DNA of 64,000 nt from Clusia tigrina (lineage: Eukaryota; Arthropoda; Insecta; Diptera; Clusiidae). The notes below the pieces were generated by a model, which was given only the letters and a program-made list of their open reading frames with translations, was not told the DNA's origin and did not search any database. The DNA lies in assembly GCA_920105625.2 (NCBI GenBank), contig OV050030.1, positions 412,563,034-412,627,033 of the forward strand, written 5' to 3'. The position numbers and the translations under genes are program-made. Below, in pieces: positions 1 through 11,849 of this stretch (positions are counted from its first letter, which is position 1; every line of letters starts with the position of its first letter).

Positions 1-1400
1 CGCAAACGACGGTGCAGCTCCTTCTGCCGGTCTGGATAATATCTAAAAAGAACAAAATTATGTAGTTATTCTGCTTTTGAACATTAGAATTGTTTTTTCT
101 TACCTTTACATCAAATGCTTCCATTGCGTTCCGTATCCTTGGATATGCGGTTATGCGGTTGTTCAGCGCTCGTTCCTCTATGTTTGGTAGTGCCAATTGA
201 TTTGTCAGCATCAGTAGGAATGACCGTCGTCTGTCACTACTTTTTATTGGCTTCATCTCGTTGTATGAAATAAATGCAGCTAATGCAGCAATGTCCACCA
301 TATTATAAAACATGGCCAATGGCCAGCGGTTTGTTGAGCGCAAGTATAATGTTGTGTCGACAGCAAAATTACCGCTTTGTTCTTCTTGGGCACATATGAA
401 CATAGTGCTATATCGCCTTCGTTGAAGCCGAACAATGTGCTGTTGATAGGACGCGTATTTTTTGGAATTCCCGAGGCACACATGTCTTATTCGAGCGCAC
501 TGTTCCAACATATGCGGTTTTCTTCCTGATCAAATTACGCGCCAAATCCAAAGTTGTGAAAAAATTGTCGGCATAAATTGTGCGGCCTGTATTCAAATAT
601 CACAACATTCTGCCCTTGATTCACCTCTCGTGCCTGGTCAGGCAATTTCCCAGAGTAAATCATTCCTTTGACAGGATAAAATGATTTTGAGTCGCACAAC
701 CACCATATCTTTATACCGAACTTGGCAGGATTCGATGGAATGTATTGTGTGAAGCGGGTGCGGCCTCTGTATGGGAATAACTGCTCATCAACGGTCACTG
801 CATCATGCGGAGTGTAAGCTGCTGCCAAGTTAGACTGCAACATTTGCCAAATATCATCAATAGCCGCAGTTTTGCTGTTGATTAGTCGCTGCTGTCGCGT
901 ATTTCCATTGTCGAAGCTAAGGCATTGTTTTATGCACTTCATACGATCTAATGATAATGCAGCTTTATATATTGGACAGTGCGTTGGGCCCCATAACTCT
1001 TCAAGAGGTTCACTATTCGATTTAGTGAGTCCAGCATACAAAATAATAGCCAAAAAAGCATCGAACTCTTTCAAAGTGATTGGTTTCCATTCCTTTGTTT
1101 TAGATGGATTTGCCAAGTTCCATGCAGCGTTCACTTCCCTGCCTTTCCGATTTGATTCGCGTATTATGATGTACGCCATGTCTTCGGTGATGAGTGAGCG
1201 GAATATGGTAAAGGGATCTTATGTGGTTCCTACTGGTCCCGGATTCCTCCTTGTGATGTGTTCAAACAATAAAACAAGCCAAAAGACAGTGCATTTATTA
1301 ACGATTTCTTGAATTTTCAGTACAAGGTCCCAGCGGACTTCATCAACATGAAAATTTGCTTGATATATGAAATCGTCATCACATTTAAATCTCAATAGAA
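1..1400 (-). pseudogene. piggyBac-like transposase, broken
   Basis: A piggyBac-type DDE transposase is readable in pieces on the minus strand and runs off the left edge. The N-terminal part is near 1400-1200 (FHVDEVRWD, then FRSLITEDMAYI). The first catalytic block (TVDEQLFPYRGR) lies near 770-805, the second (IYADNFFTTLD) near 560-590, and the VILLSTQH block near 355-375. A short intron with GT at 103 and AG at 32 joins in phase to a Cys-rich end (GRRSCTVVC), matching the zinc-binding tail of piggyBac proteins. The frame shifts near 590, 483 and 335, and a TAA stop sits at 1219-1221. The family is clear; the copy is dead. Confidence 0.85.
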
Positions 1401-1520
1401 ACTAAACTATTGGTCGAATCGCTTTGAAATTTTAAACGATTCTAGATAAAATTTCCTTGGAATACATGTGGGGGTCGGGTATACTTCCCATGGACCATCA
1501 AGGAGTAACTTCAGTTTGAA

Positions 1521-1564
1521 AATGAAAAGGTCCCCAGGGACCTTCTCACCCGACGAAGGGTTAA
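1521..1564 (-). mobile_element. piggyBac 5' terminus with TTAA target
   Basis: Upstream of the transposase relic the sequence ends at a TTAA (1561-1564), the duplicated target of piggyBac elements. Read on the minus strand the terminus begins TTAACCCTTCGTCGGGTGAG, with the CCC start typical of the family. Just inside is an almost perfect 18-bp palindrome, AAGGTCCCTGGGGACCTT. The matching 3' end would lie left of the window. Confidence 0.75.
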
Positions 1565-1571
1565 GCATGAA

Positions 1572-1960
1572 TTATACCATGACCATCAGCTTCATTATCT
1601 GCAGCATTATTATCGAACCATTATCATTATAGTGTCCAGTGGCATTTCCAATAGCATGGTCATTATTGACATTTCCTGGATCACTATCATCATAATCGAT
1701 TTTGCCATTTTCATAATCAATAGTAGGATACACATCATCACTGTTAATGTGGTTCTCATCATGGTCATTGTTAATGTGGTTCTCATCATGGCAAGTCTCA
1801 TTAGTAATCATGAATAGCATGCCTCATATGATCATTGTCCATTTCTCTATCGTCGAAATCGATATCACTATCATCACCATTGTAGTCATATCCCTCACAC
1901 AAATCATGATTATCATCATCATGGGTAATTCCTATCACCATTGCTTTTGTTATAGTCCCT
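1572..1960 (+). repeat. Degenerate ATC/CAT-rich repeat with a 27-bp tandem
   Basis: The stretch is built of imperfect TCA/ATC/CAT words. It contains two adjacent, nearly identical 27-bp units at 1738-1764 and 1765-1791 (core TGTTAATGTGGTTCTCATCA). Open frames here on both strands are low-complexity (Ile/Met/Asp/Asn) and are not taken as genes. Confidence 0.7.
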
Positions 1961-1964
1961 ATCT

Positions 1965-2945
1965 CTATGGGCCAATGTCATCACAACCAGCATTCATTAA
2001 AGTCACATACCACTCCATCACTACCATAAATCTAATAAATATCGACATTTCCACCAACATTATCTCTGGTTGACAATATTTGACTCGTCTAGGAGATCAG
2101 CGTCCGATAGTTCCTTCAACACAGTTCAATACGAATTGCTGGGAGTTATCGACTGAAGCAATAATTGTAAACACTTCTATGAGGTGGTCACAGATCACAA
2201 AGAACAAAAAAATTCACATTGTATTGTACGGAATTTACACTGGATGGGTTTCAAAAACCCCTCACGTACGAGTACATATCCCCATTTCTGGACAAGGCTT
2301 CTTTCGATTTCAGAGAAGCTCGAAGTTTGCAGGCGGGGCTGTGGCCGACAAATTTCCTTCCTTGAAGGTGAGCTCAATGTAAATACCTGCAGTCACTGAA
2401 GAGATTAGTACTTGGAGATTCTCGAGTGTTTAGACTGGATAAGTTACTTTTAGTGCAGTGTGTCTGGGATGTTTCAATGACCAATTTCCACCGCCTTCTC
2501 CAACGATGCTTGTGCAGATCGCCTACATTTAGATGAAAATTTGTGTAACATTTCGGTGTCATTTTCCAAGAGTTGTGTTTCTGTTACTGAGCTTTCCTGA
2601 CAATTTTTTTCCCCTTCCTCTTTTGTTGAATTTAATTTACTACTTAGTCGTTAAATTGCATTTCCTTTCACGCTTGAATATTAATTATAGCATTGCCTTG
2701 TCTTGCTTTGCCTGGCTTGGTTTCACTTGGGTTGGCCTGCAAACATGCCGAGCATTATTTGCTAATAATTTTCTCTCCTTCCCTTGTCTTTCCTTCTCTG
2801 ACTCTCTGTCACCGGGTTTGTCTGCATTTTCACTTAAAAGCTGAAAGCTGAGGAAAATTTCTAGCAAAATTGCTGCAGATTCTTGCCATGGAAAATTCTT
2901 CACAAGAAGTTGCAAATTAATGCCATAGTTAAACTTCCTGTCTTT
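1965..2945. other. No gene recognised
   Basis: A+T-rich sequence with only short overlapping open frames on both strands; none carries a motif I can name. Confidence 0.5.
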
Positions 2946-2989
2946 CACACATGCACACACGCTCACACAAATACACACACACACACACA
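2946..2989 (+). repeat. CA microsatellite
   Basis: Interrupted CA dinucleotide tract. Confidence 0.85.
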
Positions 2990-4085
2990 GTTACGTTACA
3001 AACATGTGCATACATGCACATTTACACAGGAATATGAGAACGTGCATATAAATTTAACAAATTATAGTCAATTTCCTGCATACAATTCCTTGTCTTTGGT
3101 TATTCACTTTAATTTATCGCTTATTTACAATTAAACTGTAAAATTTGTAACGTGCTCGCAACCCGTGCATCCCCTGCAACCCCTCTATATCTTGTATCTT
3201 GTGCTGCTGCCGGTGCTGCTGATGATGAAGCTTCTACTTCTAGTCGAGTTAATCACTTTCTGTGGTTGTTGGTATATTCACACATGGAAATATTGCAATT
3301 GTTGCTTTTGTTGTGGAAACCGCAGAGGATTTTTGCCACATGTAGTGGCCGCCGTCGCTGTGGTGCTGTCGCTGTTAAAGCATACCTACCTGCCACATAT
3401 TGACATTGCACTCGTTGCATTGTATTTGTCGGATAGATTACAGTCGGAATCGTGCTTTAGGTGCACATGCGGTGAAGTGTAATTAAATAATCGCATTTTA
3501 TTATTTAAATTTAGCAACAATTCTCCAGAAATTTCCTCAAAGATTCGACGAAAATCTGCTAATTTTTGCCAATTGAGTGCTCATTAAATATCTGAATCAT
3601 ACATAGTTATCTGAAATGGAAAAGTCCTTCAAAGATTTGTTACGAAGAGAAGAAAATTGGCACTGGAAATATATATATTAATTTTTTTTTAATAATCAAA
3701 ACTACTAAATCTGGATTGAACTTGATTCAGTTTAATACAGAATTTTCAAGTAAAATTTCGATAAATGGCCTTAATAAAAGGCATATTAATCGTCACTGCA
3801 GAAAAGAATAGTCCAGATAATATCTGCTATAGAAATATGCTAAATTAATCTATTGGAATATCCCAAATAAACTGAAATCGAAATACTTCATAAGGGTGAA
3901 AACCAATTTTTTATAGGGATTATGCGACAATGCCCAGTTTACTACAAAATTTACAAATTGTGGGCCTAATCTGGAGCGTCCCCAATGTAGGGATGAAAAG
4001 TATACAACCCCAAAATTCTGATGTGTATAGAGATGGAGAGATGCTGTTGGATAGAACTGTGTTGTAGTTTTTGGCATAATTTACT
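2990..4085. other. No gene recognised; includes a dispersed repeat piece
   Basis: A Leu/Cys-rich frame at 3165-3482 has no recognisable domain. Around 3915-3970 the sequence around ATTATGCGACAA resembles 25915-25990, so part of this stretch is a dispersed repeat. The rest is A+T-rich and unassigned. Confidence 0.45.
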
Positions 4086-4089
4086 CTAT

Positions 4090-5660
4090 ATATCTAGTTG
4101 CCCTCCTTTTCTACCTATGACTCTTCGGCAAGAGTAAAGGGCTATCTGGGATTTCCGAGTGCGCTCATTTATGTTAGCTTTCCAGTGTAGCTTAATTTTA
4201 CAGGATTAAACCCATTTAGTTACTGTCCTCCATTATTTTGACACCTCCATAAGTTTGGAGAGATAAAAAGATATATTATATGCTACCTAGTGAAAAACAG
4301 AAGCATTGTCTTGGTTGGATTCAGTCCCAATCCGCAGCTCTTAATCCATTTGGAGATAATGTTAACCATACATTGCATTAAATCTATCAATGTTGCTAAA
4401 TATTTTCCTGAGCTGCTGATAGCAACATCGTCTGGTTATGCAATCACTTTGCACCTCCCAATTGTACAAACAACTTATTTACCAAAAAATTGCAGAGCAT
4501 GGGCGAAAGAACTTTGAGGCGTTCCTCCGCGGTCTACCAACGGTCTAGCAACGCACCGGCCATTGCGTCTGGTTTGATATTACTTAAAGCTCCCTCAATG
4601 TATAGAAAAGCAATATTGGAAATTAGGGGAAGCAGTATTATCTCTACAGATATATCCTTATACTGAGTTGATCACTGTATTTCTTTACCTATAGTAAGCC
4701 TCAAGTGAATATATATTAGTCTTTCGAGAATTTTCAGAGAAAAAGAGCACAAATTAATGGATCTTACGTCTCTTGGATTTTCATGCAAACTTTTGTCAGC
4801 TGACGGCATGAAAACCTCTCTCATATGTCTCCATAATTCTGGAACATATGTGTACTCAAGACAGCTTGTGTAGATTTTAAACAGCCATTCGGTGATCACA
4901 TACTCTGTCTGTTGAATCTCAATTGGAGCTAAGTTATCTGGTCCTCTTGGCTTCTATGGTTTGCACCTATGAAATGCGCATTTCAATTTCGACTTCGTAT
5001 TTATATTTGAGGTGATGACGACTACACTCACATGGGACTTCGAGCAATCGGGAAAGTGGACATCGAAAAGATAATCTGAAATCTCCTAAGTAGTTGAGGT
5101 CCAAGATCCATTCCTCCTAAATTGGGGAACCAGCAATCATTGGGCTAGTTAATAGGATGTTCCTGAGCCTAGAAGTCTTAGAGATATCTTATACTTCACC
5201 GCAGAAGTTTCTGCACGACTCACTTTGTGCTTTCGTAAGTTGTCCTTTGAAGTTTCTAAGTGTCACTTTGTATAGTATCCAGTCTGCACTGTCCTTAGAC
5301 TATTTAGCGTTATTAAAAAGTCTCCTCCAGTTCTTCCTGAGGTCCATTATTTCAGCACCCCACCAAAGAGGGTATTATTTTTCTTATTGAGTTTAATATT
5401 GGCGAAAGACACCGTTGGGGCTTTGTTAGTAGCACCCAAGAGAACCTCCACAAAACAATCAATGTCATCGACCGTTTTTGTACTTCTAGGTTTCTGAGGC
5501 AGTAGTCTAGCTACTGTTTTCTTTTTGAGGTCCCAATTAACCTCCATGATGCTTGTTGCAGGTATATGGCTTTGTAGTCGATCTCCAAGAATACACTGAA
5601 TTAATCTATGCTCTGAAAAGGAGTGCCCTTTAGAACTGTCCAGTAGAAACAAAATCAATT
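4090..5660 (-). mobile_element. LOA/R1-like LINE relic (ORF2, minus)
   Basis: From high to low coordinates on the minus strand, ORF2 pieces appear in family order: the end of the endonuclease (LIQCILGDRL, about 5570-5600), the linker (DDIDCFVEVLLGATNKAP, near 5430-5480), the RT start (RGPDNLAP, about 4930; LCSFSLKILERLIYIH, about 4700-4770), RT motif A as FLYIEGALSNI (about 4580-4620), motif C as PDDVAISSSGK (about 4400-4440), GLGLNPTKT (about 4320), and WKANINERTRK (about 4150-4190). The catalytic Asp of motif A is Tyr, and the Tyr of YADD is a stop. Several stops and shifts make it inactive. It is the minus half of an opposed pair also seen at 54890-55886. Confidence 0.75.
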
Positions 5661-5713
5661 AATGATTCGAGAGCAAAATCAATTAATGATATTGAACCAA
5701 ATCAATTAATGAT
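5652..5713 (+). repeat. Three copies of AAATCAATTAATGAT
   Basis: The 15-bp word occurs at 5652-5666, 5676-5690 and 5699-5713, spaced 24 and 23 bp. It lies in the gap between the two opposed LINE pieces. No function is evident. Confidence 0.8.
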
Positions 5714-5799
5714 ATCGAGCCCCTCGTGAGTAAAAAAGATGAGTTCTTACCTCTAATTGCAGATAGGTATGTTAGTAGTTATCAAGAACTCGTATAAGA

Positions 5800-6480
5800 A
5801 CTAACATCAATCATGATGCGCATTGCCATCAATTCCCATTATGGTGGTCCCGAGGGGAAGGATAGTTGATGAGGCATTCGCTATGATGCGACTAAACCTT
5901 CTAATCGACCAAGGGGTTTCATTCGAGACGGGTAGACGAAGATCTATCATAGATCTGGCATACGCGGATCGGAGATCGATAGCGGATTACACAACATGGA
6001 AGTATCGGGCACATAGTGAAAAATTGAAAGGACCTGCGTGCAGAATGTACAACAGATCTTATGGAGGAGGAACGCTTTCAAAGCGTAATGTTTTGAAATG
6101 GCATTGAGAGAGGAATGTTTAGTGGCGCAACAGCAGGAATCAAAGCCATACAAGTGGCAAAACGATTGGAGGAGGGGTGTTATCCCACAATGCCGAGATG
6201 GACTGGCAAGGTAGACCAACGACCTCCCTACTGCTGGTCCGAAGAGGTAGCACAACTGCAGGGAAACTGCATAAAGTCACACAGAAAATCCAGAAGAGCG
6301 ACGTTTGGCAATGAGTGACAAATGAATTTAAGGGTCTGCTGGCTCTAAAGCGAACCATTATAACTAGCAAATATATCTGATTTAGATATCTCCGTTATAG
6401 CGAGGTGGCAGGCCTACAAAACCGTATGGAGAAATATGAGAGGATCTTGAGCTCCCCAACACACGTGCTCAGTCTTGCTA
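5800..6480 (+). mobile_element. LOA/R1-like LINE relic (endonuclease end and linker, plus)
   Basis: On the plus strand the end of an endonuclease domain is readable (RGRIVDEAFAMMRLN, then FETGRRRSIIDLAYADRRS, 5840-5975). The ORF2 linker follows (FSGATAGIKAI, then GKVDQRPPYCWSEEVAQL, 6118-6260), and then a GRPYK-like piece (AYKTVWRNM) near 6410-6440. The linker equals that at 55560-55700. The reading frame changes more than once and the RT domain is missing. Confidence 0.7.
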
Positions 6481-6484
6481 GGCT

Positions 6485-7040
6485 ATCCTGTGGTTGAGAA
6501 TAAGGCAGCCCCCACAATAGCAATGAAAGCACGGGACATGTATGCAGCGCAAGTCATAATAAGACTTCGAAATATTGAGCGTATGTTGAAGAGTGTGCAG
6601 TGACAACAATGACTGCAGCAACAAGCCGAGAAACTGAAGACAACGTAGCGGTCGCAGATCAGTGACAGAATGCGCAGAAGCACACAGCAATACTTCAGGT
6701 TCATAATGGCCTCCTGATGTAACTACCAATTGGTATCCTGGGAGGATTAAACCTTGGATAGTGAATACGGTTTTACTGGGTGGGAGGCTCACTCTAACAT
6801 GGGGCTTTCGATACTTCCCCCTCTATAAAATCTGAAATGTAAAGTTAAATCTTACATTCAAACACCGCAACCGCCTTAGAATAATTTTTGTATACGAATA
6901 TATAAAAATTATAACCATATGCATAATAAAAACTTCCTGTATACGTAACAAGTTGCGGCAACTGTTTTTCTCTCATTCCAAAATGTTTGCCTCCCTGCAT
7001 ATTTTGTATACGCGAACGAGAAATTGGATGCATCTGTAAA
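6485..7040. other. No gene recognised
   Basis: Sequence after the LINE relic. Short frames occur on the minus strand, but none has a recognisable domain. Confidence 0.4.
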
Positions 7041-7044
7041 TATG

Positions 7045-7220
7045 TGCTTCTTTTCTAAGGATGGAGCTGGTTCTATGGACATGATGGGAACTGCGTTTAT
7101 ATTGTGATTGTTGCGGTACTTAAAGAAACATCGTATCTCATCCTCTTTTATCGCACTGGCGGCAACTTATGGTGTTTGTCGTGAGGAACAAATATTCCAG
7201 CAGGTCATAGACCAGTGTTT
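7045..7220 (+). pseudogene. Tc1-like transposase fragment (middle)
   Basis: The plus strand reads SKDGAGSMDMMGTA near 7055-7095, the counterpart of the GGGS.MvWG block of Tc1 transposases. EEQIFQQVIDQCFKSIQ follows near 7185-7235, the counterpart of FQQDNDPKHKS with the second catalytic Asp changed. A stop lies between. The third catalytic block is not seen, so this is a scrap. Confidence 0.55.
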
Positions 7221-7425
7221 CAAATCAATTCAAGCAAAAATAGTCTCGTTACCAGAGTACACTCTGCCACTTAGTTAGTTTTCTAGTTTACTTAGTTAGT
7301 TATCACTACACGATGGCAAACCGAGTCCTACCCATTGTGTTTTTATGTCCATAGACCACCTAGTTGATGTCGCCGGCCTAATTGATGTGGATGCAAAAGT
7401 AAATGGTTATGCTCATAGCCACATC

Positions 7426-7640
7426 TTCAAGGTAAGTTATTTATTATTGTTTGCAGCAGTTTAGGACAAGTCCTCCTAATTTCGCTTAAATTTCCAAAAG
7501 TCACTGATGCAGTTGAGAACTTGGTGATCAATATGCAGCAGACTTTCAGCATATGTCATTCTCGGATTCCTTTATGTTTTGTAACAATTGGTATTTGGGT
7601 AACTTAACTTTACAGTTCTAGATATCGTTCACATCTCTAC
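7426..7640 (-). pseudogene. Piece of the Cys-rich partner gene (third copy)
   Basis: On the minus strand an acceptor (AG at 7505-7504) is followed by a short frame from 7503 reading SEIRRTCPKLLQTI. It matches the terminal exon of the partner gene at 34085 (SEIWNACPKLLQT) and at 58935. The sequence upstream of the acceptor, to about 7640, also matches 34090-34260. The frame ends at a TGA after about 25 codons, before the Cys-rich tail, so the piece is truncated. Confidence 0.55.
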
Positions 7641-7654
7641 TTACTTTTTGTATT

Positions 7655-7905
7655 CTTACGTATGCGACTTTTAAAGACACATTCCATATCCACAATAGAA
7701 GATCTGAAAGCGGCATTAATGAAAAAGTGGCTCAATATTATGGAAGAAACTATTAAGAAATTGGTTCACTCACTGCCAAACCGATTGAATGCCGTCATTA
7801 AGCAGAATGGCTTCCCCACAAAATAGTAAATTTAATTATTTATAATTTTGCCTTACTTTATCTTATCATAAATACAAACTGTGCCAATACTTTTGTCCCT
7901 ATAAA
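7655..7905 (+). pseudogene. Tc1-like transposase C-terminus and end
   Basis: Plus-strand reading from about 7680 gives HSISTIEDLKAAL, then ETIKKLVHSLPNRLNAVIKQ, ending NGFPTKY with a stop. This is the usual C-terminus of Tc1 transposases (SMP.R..aVi...G..TkY). The sequence ACTTTTGTCCCTAT about 90 bp later resembles a Tc1-type terminal repeat. The copy may be the same element as the 7.05-7.22 kb piece, but the gap of more than 400 bp contains host-gene sequence, so I keep them apart. Confidence 0.7.
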
Positions 7906-8031
7906 AAAGAGTCTTTTGCAAAGTTTTTAATTTTAATAAAATTAATGAAAAATGTTTATTGAAAAACCATTGGCAAATAACATTGTCAAATAAATTATCT
8001 ATACATAAATATTAAATTTAATTGAAATATA

Positions 8032-8697
8032 TTATTGTTCCGGTTCTACTAGTGCTGCACATATGTCTCTCAAATATTTATAATCGGAGCAAGGCTGGTC
8101 ATTATCAGATTCCCCGACAACTGAAATGAAATAAAATCAATCAAAAAAAAGGAAACAAATAATTCGTTTCTCTCCTACAGATAACTGTGTTAGTCGTTAC
8201 TGGTAATGATAGTGCAATAATATTGCGACTGCACTGTGTATGCATCAGCAATTTTTCCCTTCTGAATTGCCAAACGAAAGGAAAGCACAATTATCAGCAA
8301 ATTGCAAGATATTTAACTTAATGGTATGAACTAATTAAAATTGACATCATGTAATATAATTACACAGCGGACCCGATTCTGTCAGCTGTAAAGTGTGCTG
8401 TCAAACAAAGAGGGGAGACAAAAGCACACTTGTAATCACTCTCTTTGTCGTTCTCCCTATATACTCTTTTTTTTACATTTGTAGCCGATGTTGAAATGTA
8501 GGATCGCGTCGCATACAAATTGTATACACAATTCACTATAATACTCTCAGAAGTATTCGTTGTTTTGGCAATTCTTCAAAGTTTGCTACTAGCATTTAGG
8601 TAATATGTGTGAACTACTGTCTTCAGAAATTTCTGTATTAGTTCTGTCGTCGGCTATCCTCCTATCCTCGCTGAAGCCATGTTTAATTGGTCATTGG
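8032..8697 (-). pseudogene. Last exon and intron of a Kazal-like peptide gene (third copy)
   Basis: On the minus strand a pyrimidine-rich tract and TTTCATTTCAG precede an exon at 8120-8032, which opens VGESDNDQPCSDYKYL and ends with TAA. AATAAA for polyadenylation lies at 7960-7955. The exon has the same phase and acceptor as exon 3 of the genes at 32638-33701 and 59546-61141. The intron sequence from 8120 to about 8697 matches 59610-60170. Beyond 8697 the match stops at a TA microsatellite and LINE tail, and exons 1 and 2 are not found nearby, so this is a decapitated copy. Confidence 0.6.
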
Positions 8698-8702
8698 ACA
8701 TT

Positions 8703-8875
<173 letters not shown>

Positions 8876-8879
8876 ACAA

Positions 8880-11645
8880 TAATATCTGATAAAATATAAT
8901 AAAATAAAATATTTCAAGCGGGGGAATGGAATAACATCTTGAAAATCATGTCGGCCAACCATCGGTTTTAGGTTGTAAACTTAAGAACTATTTATTATGA
9001 GCCTTAAATCACCCAATGGATCCTTAGAAATTTCCTTTTTTTTGCTTTTAATTGTTTGCAGACGTTCGTGTACTCGCCATAATATTTTTATTTCGTCATA
9101 ATTGTCTGATTTGATTTTCAGTATCTTGTAAAGCTAGTACTTCGATGTTAGTATGATTTAAAATTCTAGTTTGATGTCTTATTGCAAATCGTTTACATTC
9201 GTTATCAACTGTTTCGACTTGTAAATCTCAATGAAAGTAGTTGTTACGCACATACCATGGTGCCTGTAGCATATTACGAAGCACTTTATTTTGAAATTTT
9301 TGCACATTTGATATGTGACACTTACTGGCACAACCCCACATTCGAATTCCATACAGTCAGCATGGTTTTGGTATCTGAGATCTTATTCGTCAAAGAAAGT
9401 GTGGATTGCCTTCCAATTAACCAATATAATTTACTATATTTTGTTTGTAATTCACTAAGCTTAATTTTTATATACTCGTTCCATTCAAATTTTTTGTCCA
9501 GTGTCATACCTTGACATTTCACCGATCCTGCTTGTAGTATAATTTTATTATTTAATATTGTCGGTATATTGTTGGTAGTTTTATTTGTCAAGTTGGTGTG
9601 GGTTGATTTTAATTCATTTATATTCCGTAACCATACTTTTATGATGTGGTTGTATATTGAAGTTTTTTATTACATGCTGTTTCCTCAGTTTTTGTGCTGC
9701 CAATATGGCAGTATCATCTGCAAAAGTTGCCACTGAACATCCAGTGGTGAAGATGACTTATGTACAGTAGATATGAAGTGGGCCCCAATATGCTGCCTTG
9801 TGGGAGTCCATCTTTTAGTTCCACCAGTTCGGAGTAAACTTCGTCTTGTTTCACACGAAATTATCTGCATTTAAGTACGAAGTCAGAAACTCCACATATT
9901 GTATTGGCAGTATATTCGTATTTTCCAGTTTGTAAATTAGACCGTCATGCCACACCTTATCGCAATGTGGATGAAGACTGCTGGACATATTTGTTTGCCT
10001 TCTGAAGCTTGCTCTATAGTATTCGTAATACGGTGTATCTGATCGTTCATTGAATGGCATTCTCCAAATCCAAATTGGATCTGGGATGATGTTCTTAATT
10101 TTCAGGATAGGCTTGAGGTTTTTTGGATAGAGTTTCTCCCCAACTTTAGATATGATAGGAAGTAACGAGATCGCTTGGTATGAACTGGTTGGGCAGTTTA
10201 CCTGGTTTGTGGAGCATTATAACCTCTGCCACTTGCCAAATATCAGGAAAATACTTTAACCTAAAGGAAGCATTTATTAGTGGAGATAAAATTATGAAGC
10301 ATTTTACTGGTAGTTGATTAAAACTTTCAGCTGTGATATAATCAAAGCCTGGTCCTTTTAATTGTTGAAACTTTGTTTTATTTCTTCTTTAACTGTGCGA
10401 GGTGTTACTGGTGTGATGTTATTGTAGGTTACATTGACACCTCGTAATGATGCAGTATTTCTATTTTTTATGTTTGGTGTGGAAACTTACGCAAGGTGGT
10501 TTCCGAATGTAGCAGATTTGTCCTTGTTACTTTTTGCCCATGATCCATACTTCTTAACTGTGGGATACTTGTTCATTGATGTTTTTTGAGGCTTTCCATT
10601 AAGAATATTTTGTTTTTTTGTCGGCAGTTAGTTTTTTCAAGTATGTAGCCATGTTCCTTCCATTATATTTCAATATTTCTTGTTTTGGTTTTGTTGTTAT
10701 TGTTAAGTAAGTTTTTGTCTGTAAAATCTTTTATTATTTCCTTTATCTATACAGGATAGTATTTAGTTCCCTTATCTATACAGGATAGTATTTAGTTGTA
10801 GATTTTACTACTGAAATTTAATGTTGTCCCATGCAGCTTCTGGAATTAATCTTGTCTGCTTCTTTATCAAGCTCTTCTTTAGTTTTTAGTCTAACTTTTA
10901 GGTTCATGTTACTGTAATGTTTGAATTTAAAGATGTTCCACTGAGTTGTAAAGTTTGTAAGTTGATTTTCGCACCAGTTTTCGTTAAGCGTGAGTGAAAC
11001 CGCTGTGTGATGTGAGTTCAGGTCAAGGTTTTCTTCTATAGTGATGTATTGTTGTGATACTTTTTTAGAAATTAAAGAATCTAGAATATCTGTAATTTTA
11101 TTTACATTGGTGGGCCAATATGTTGGTCTGCCAGGAGAATCATAATTTTTATTATGAATATTTCACTTGTTTTTATTGCTGCTGTCAATACTCTGCCATT
11201 CGCAGTTAAGAGTCTGTATCGCCAATAAACATGCTTGGCATTGACGTCGCCACCTAGGATGAATCTGTCTCCCAAACCGTTTAAAATGTTGAGGCATTCA
11301 TGCATTTTCAGATTATGTTTCGGTGGGAAATATGCCGCGCCTACTATAAATTTTTGACTGTCAGACGTAATTGCAATAGCGGTAATTTGTCATTCCTCTT
11401 TTTGAATGCATTTTTCAATTTAATGGTTGATACTTTCCATTACAAGCATGCACTATCGCCTTTGGCCTTATTATTAGAATGAATAGCGAAGTGAGTATGA
11501 TATCATTTTATTTTTATGTACATTTGGTTTGCCTTGTGTATTTCAGTTAATAGGCATATATCTATTTAATGCATATTGAAGATAGTTTCTAATTCACCAT
11601 TTGCGTTCCATATTGTTATTTTTGGCTATTTTGTTTCATTATGTT
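8880..11645 (-). mobile_element. Jockey-like LINE, ORF2 relic
   Basis: Minus strand, 5' to 3': an endonuclease start near 11630-11500 (IWNANGELE, then IDICLLTEIHKANQ) and its middle at 11300-11200 (LGDRFILGGDVNAKHVYWRY). The RT follows: KGPGFDYITAESFNQLP (10350-10300), YFPDIWQVAEVIMLHKPGK (about 10250-10195), motif A region DKVWHDGLIYKL (about 9960-9925), GLPQGSILGPTSYLLYI (about 9815-9765), MTLDKKFEWNEYI (about 9510-9475), LIGRQSTLSLTNKI (about 9420-9380) and APWYVRN (about 9250). The order and wording are those of jockey-clade ORF2. Stops and shifts are frequent; no ORF1 is seen upstream. An A-rich tail lies near 8900. Confidence 0.8.
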
Positions 11646-11849
11646 GAAAAAATAGCGCTTGTACCTGGGGAAAATCTGTCCAGTTTCTACATTCTGAGCG
11701 ACAATTTATTTACTATGATGATGGTTGTATGATTATGAGGTGATATGAAATGTAATTTTTTTTAATTCCTGGTTTTGAGTCAGGAAAATACAGTAAAAAT
11801 AAATAAACAGTTAGCCGGTGTTCTTTGAAGCGATCAGGAAGCTGGAGGA

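Noticed and set aside
1572..2073. Several open frames on both strands
   Set aside because: They come from ATC/CAT repeats and have biased composition.
3165..3482. Leu/Cys-rich 105-codon frame resembling a membrane protein
   Set aside because: Low-complexity CTG/TTG-rich sequence without a conserved motif or matching neighbour.
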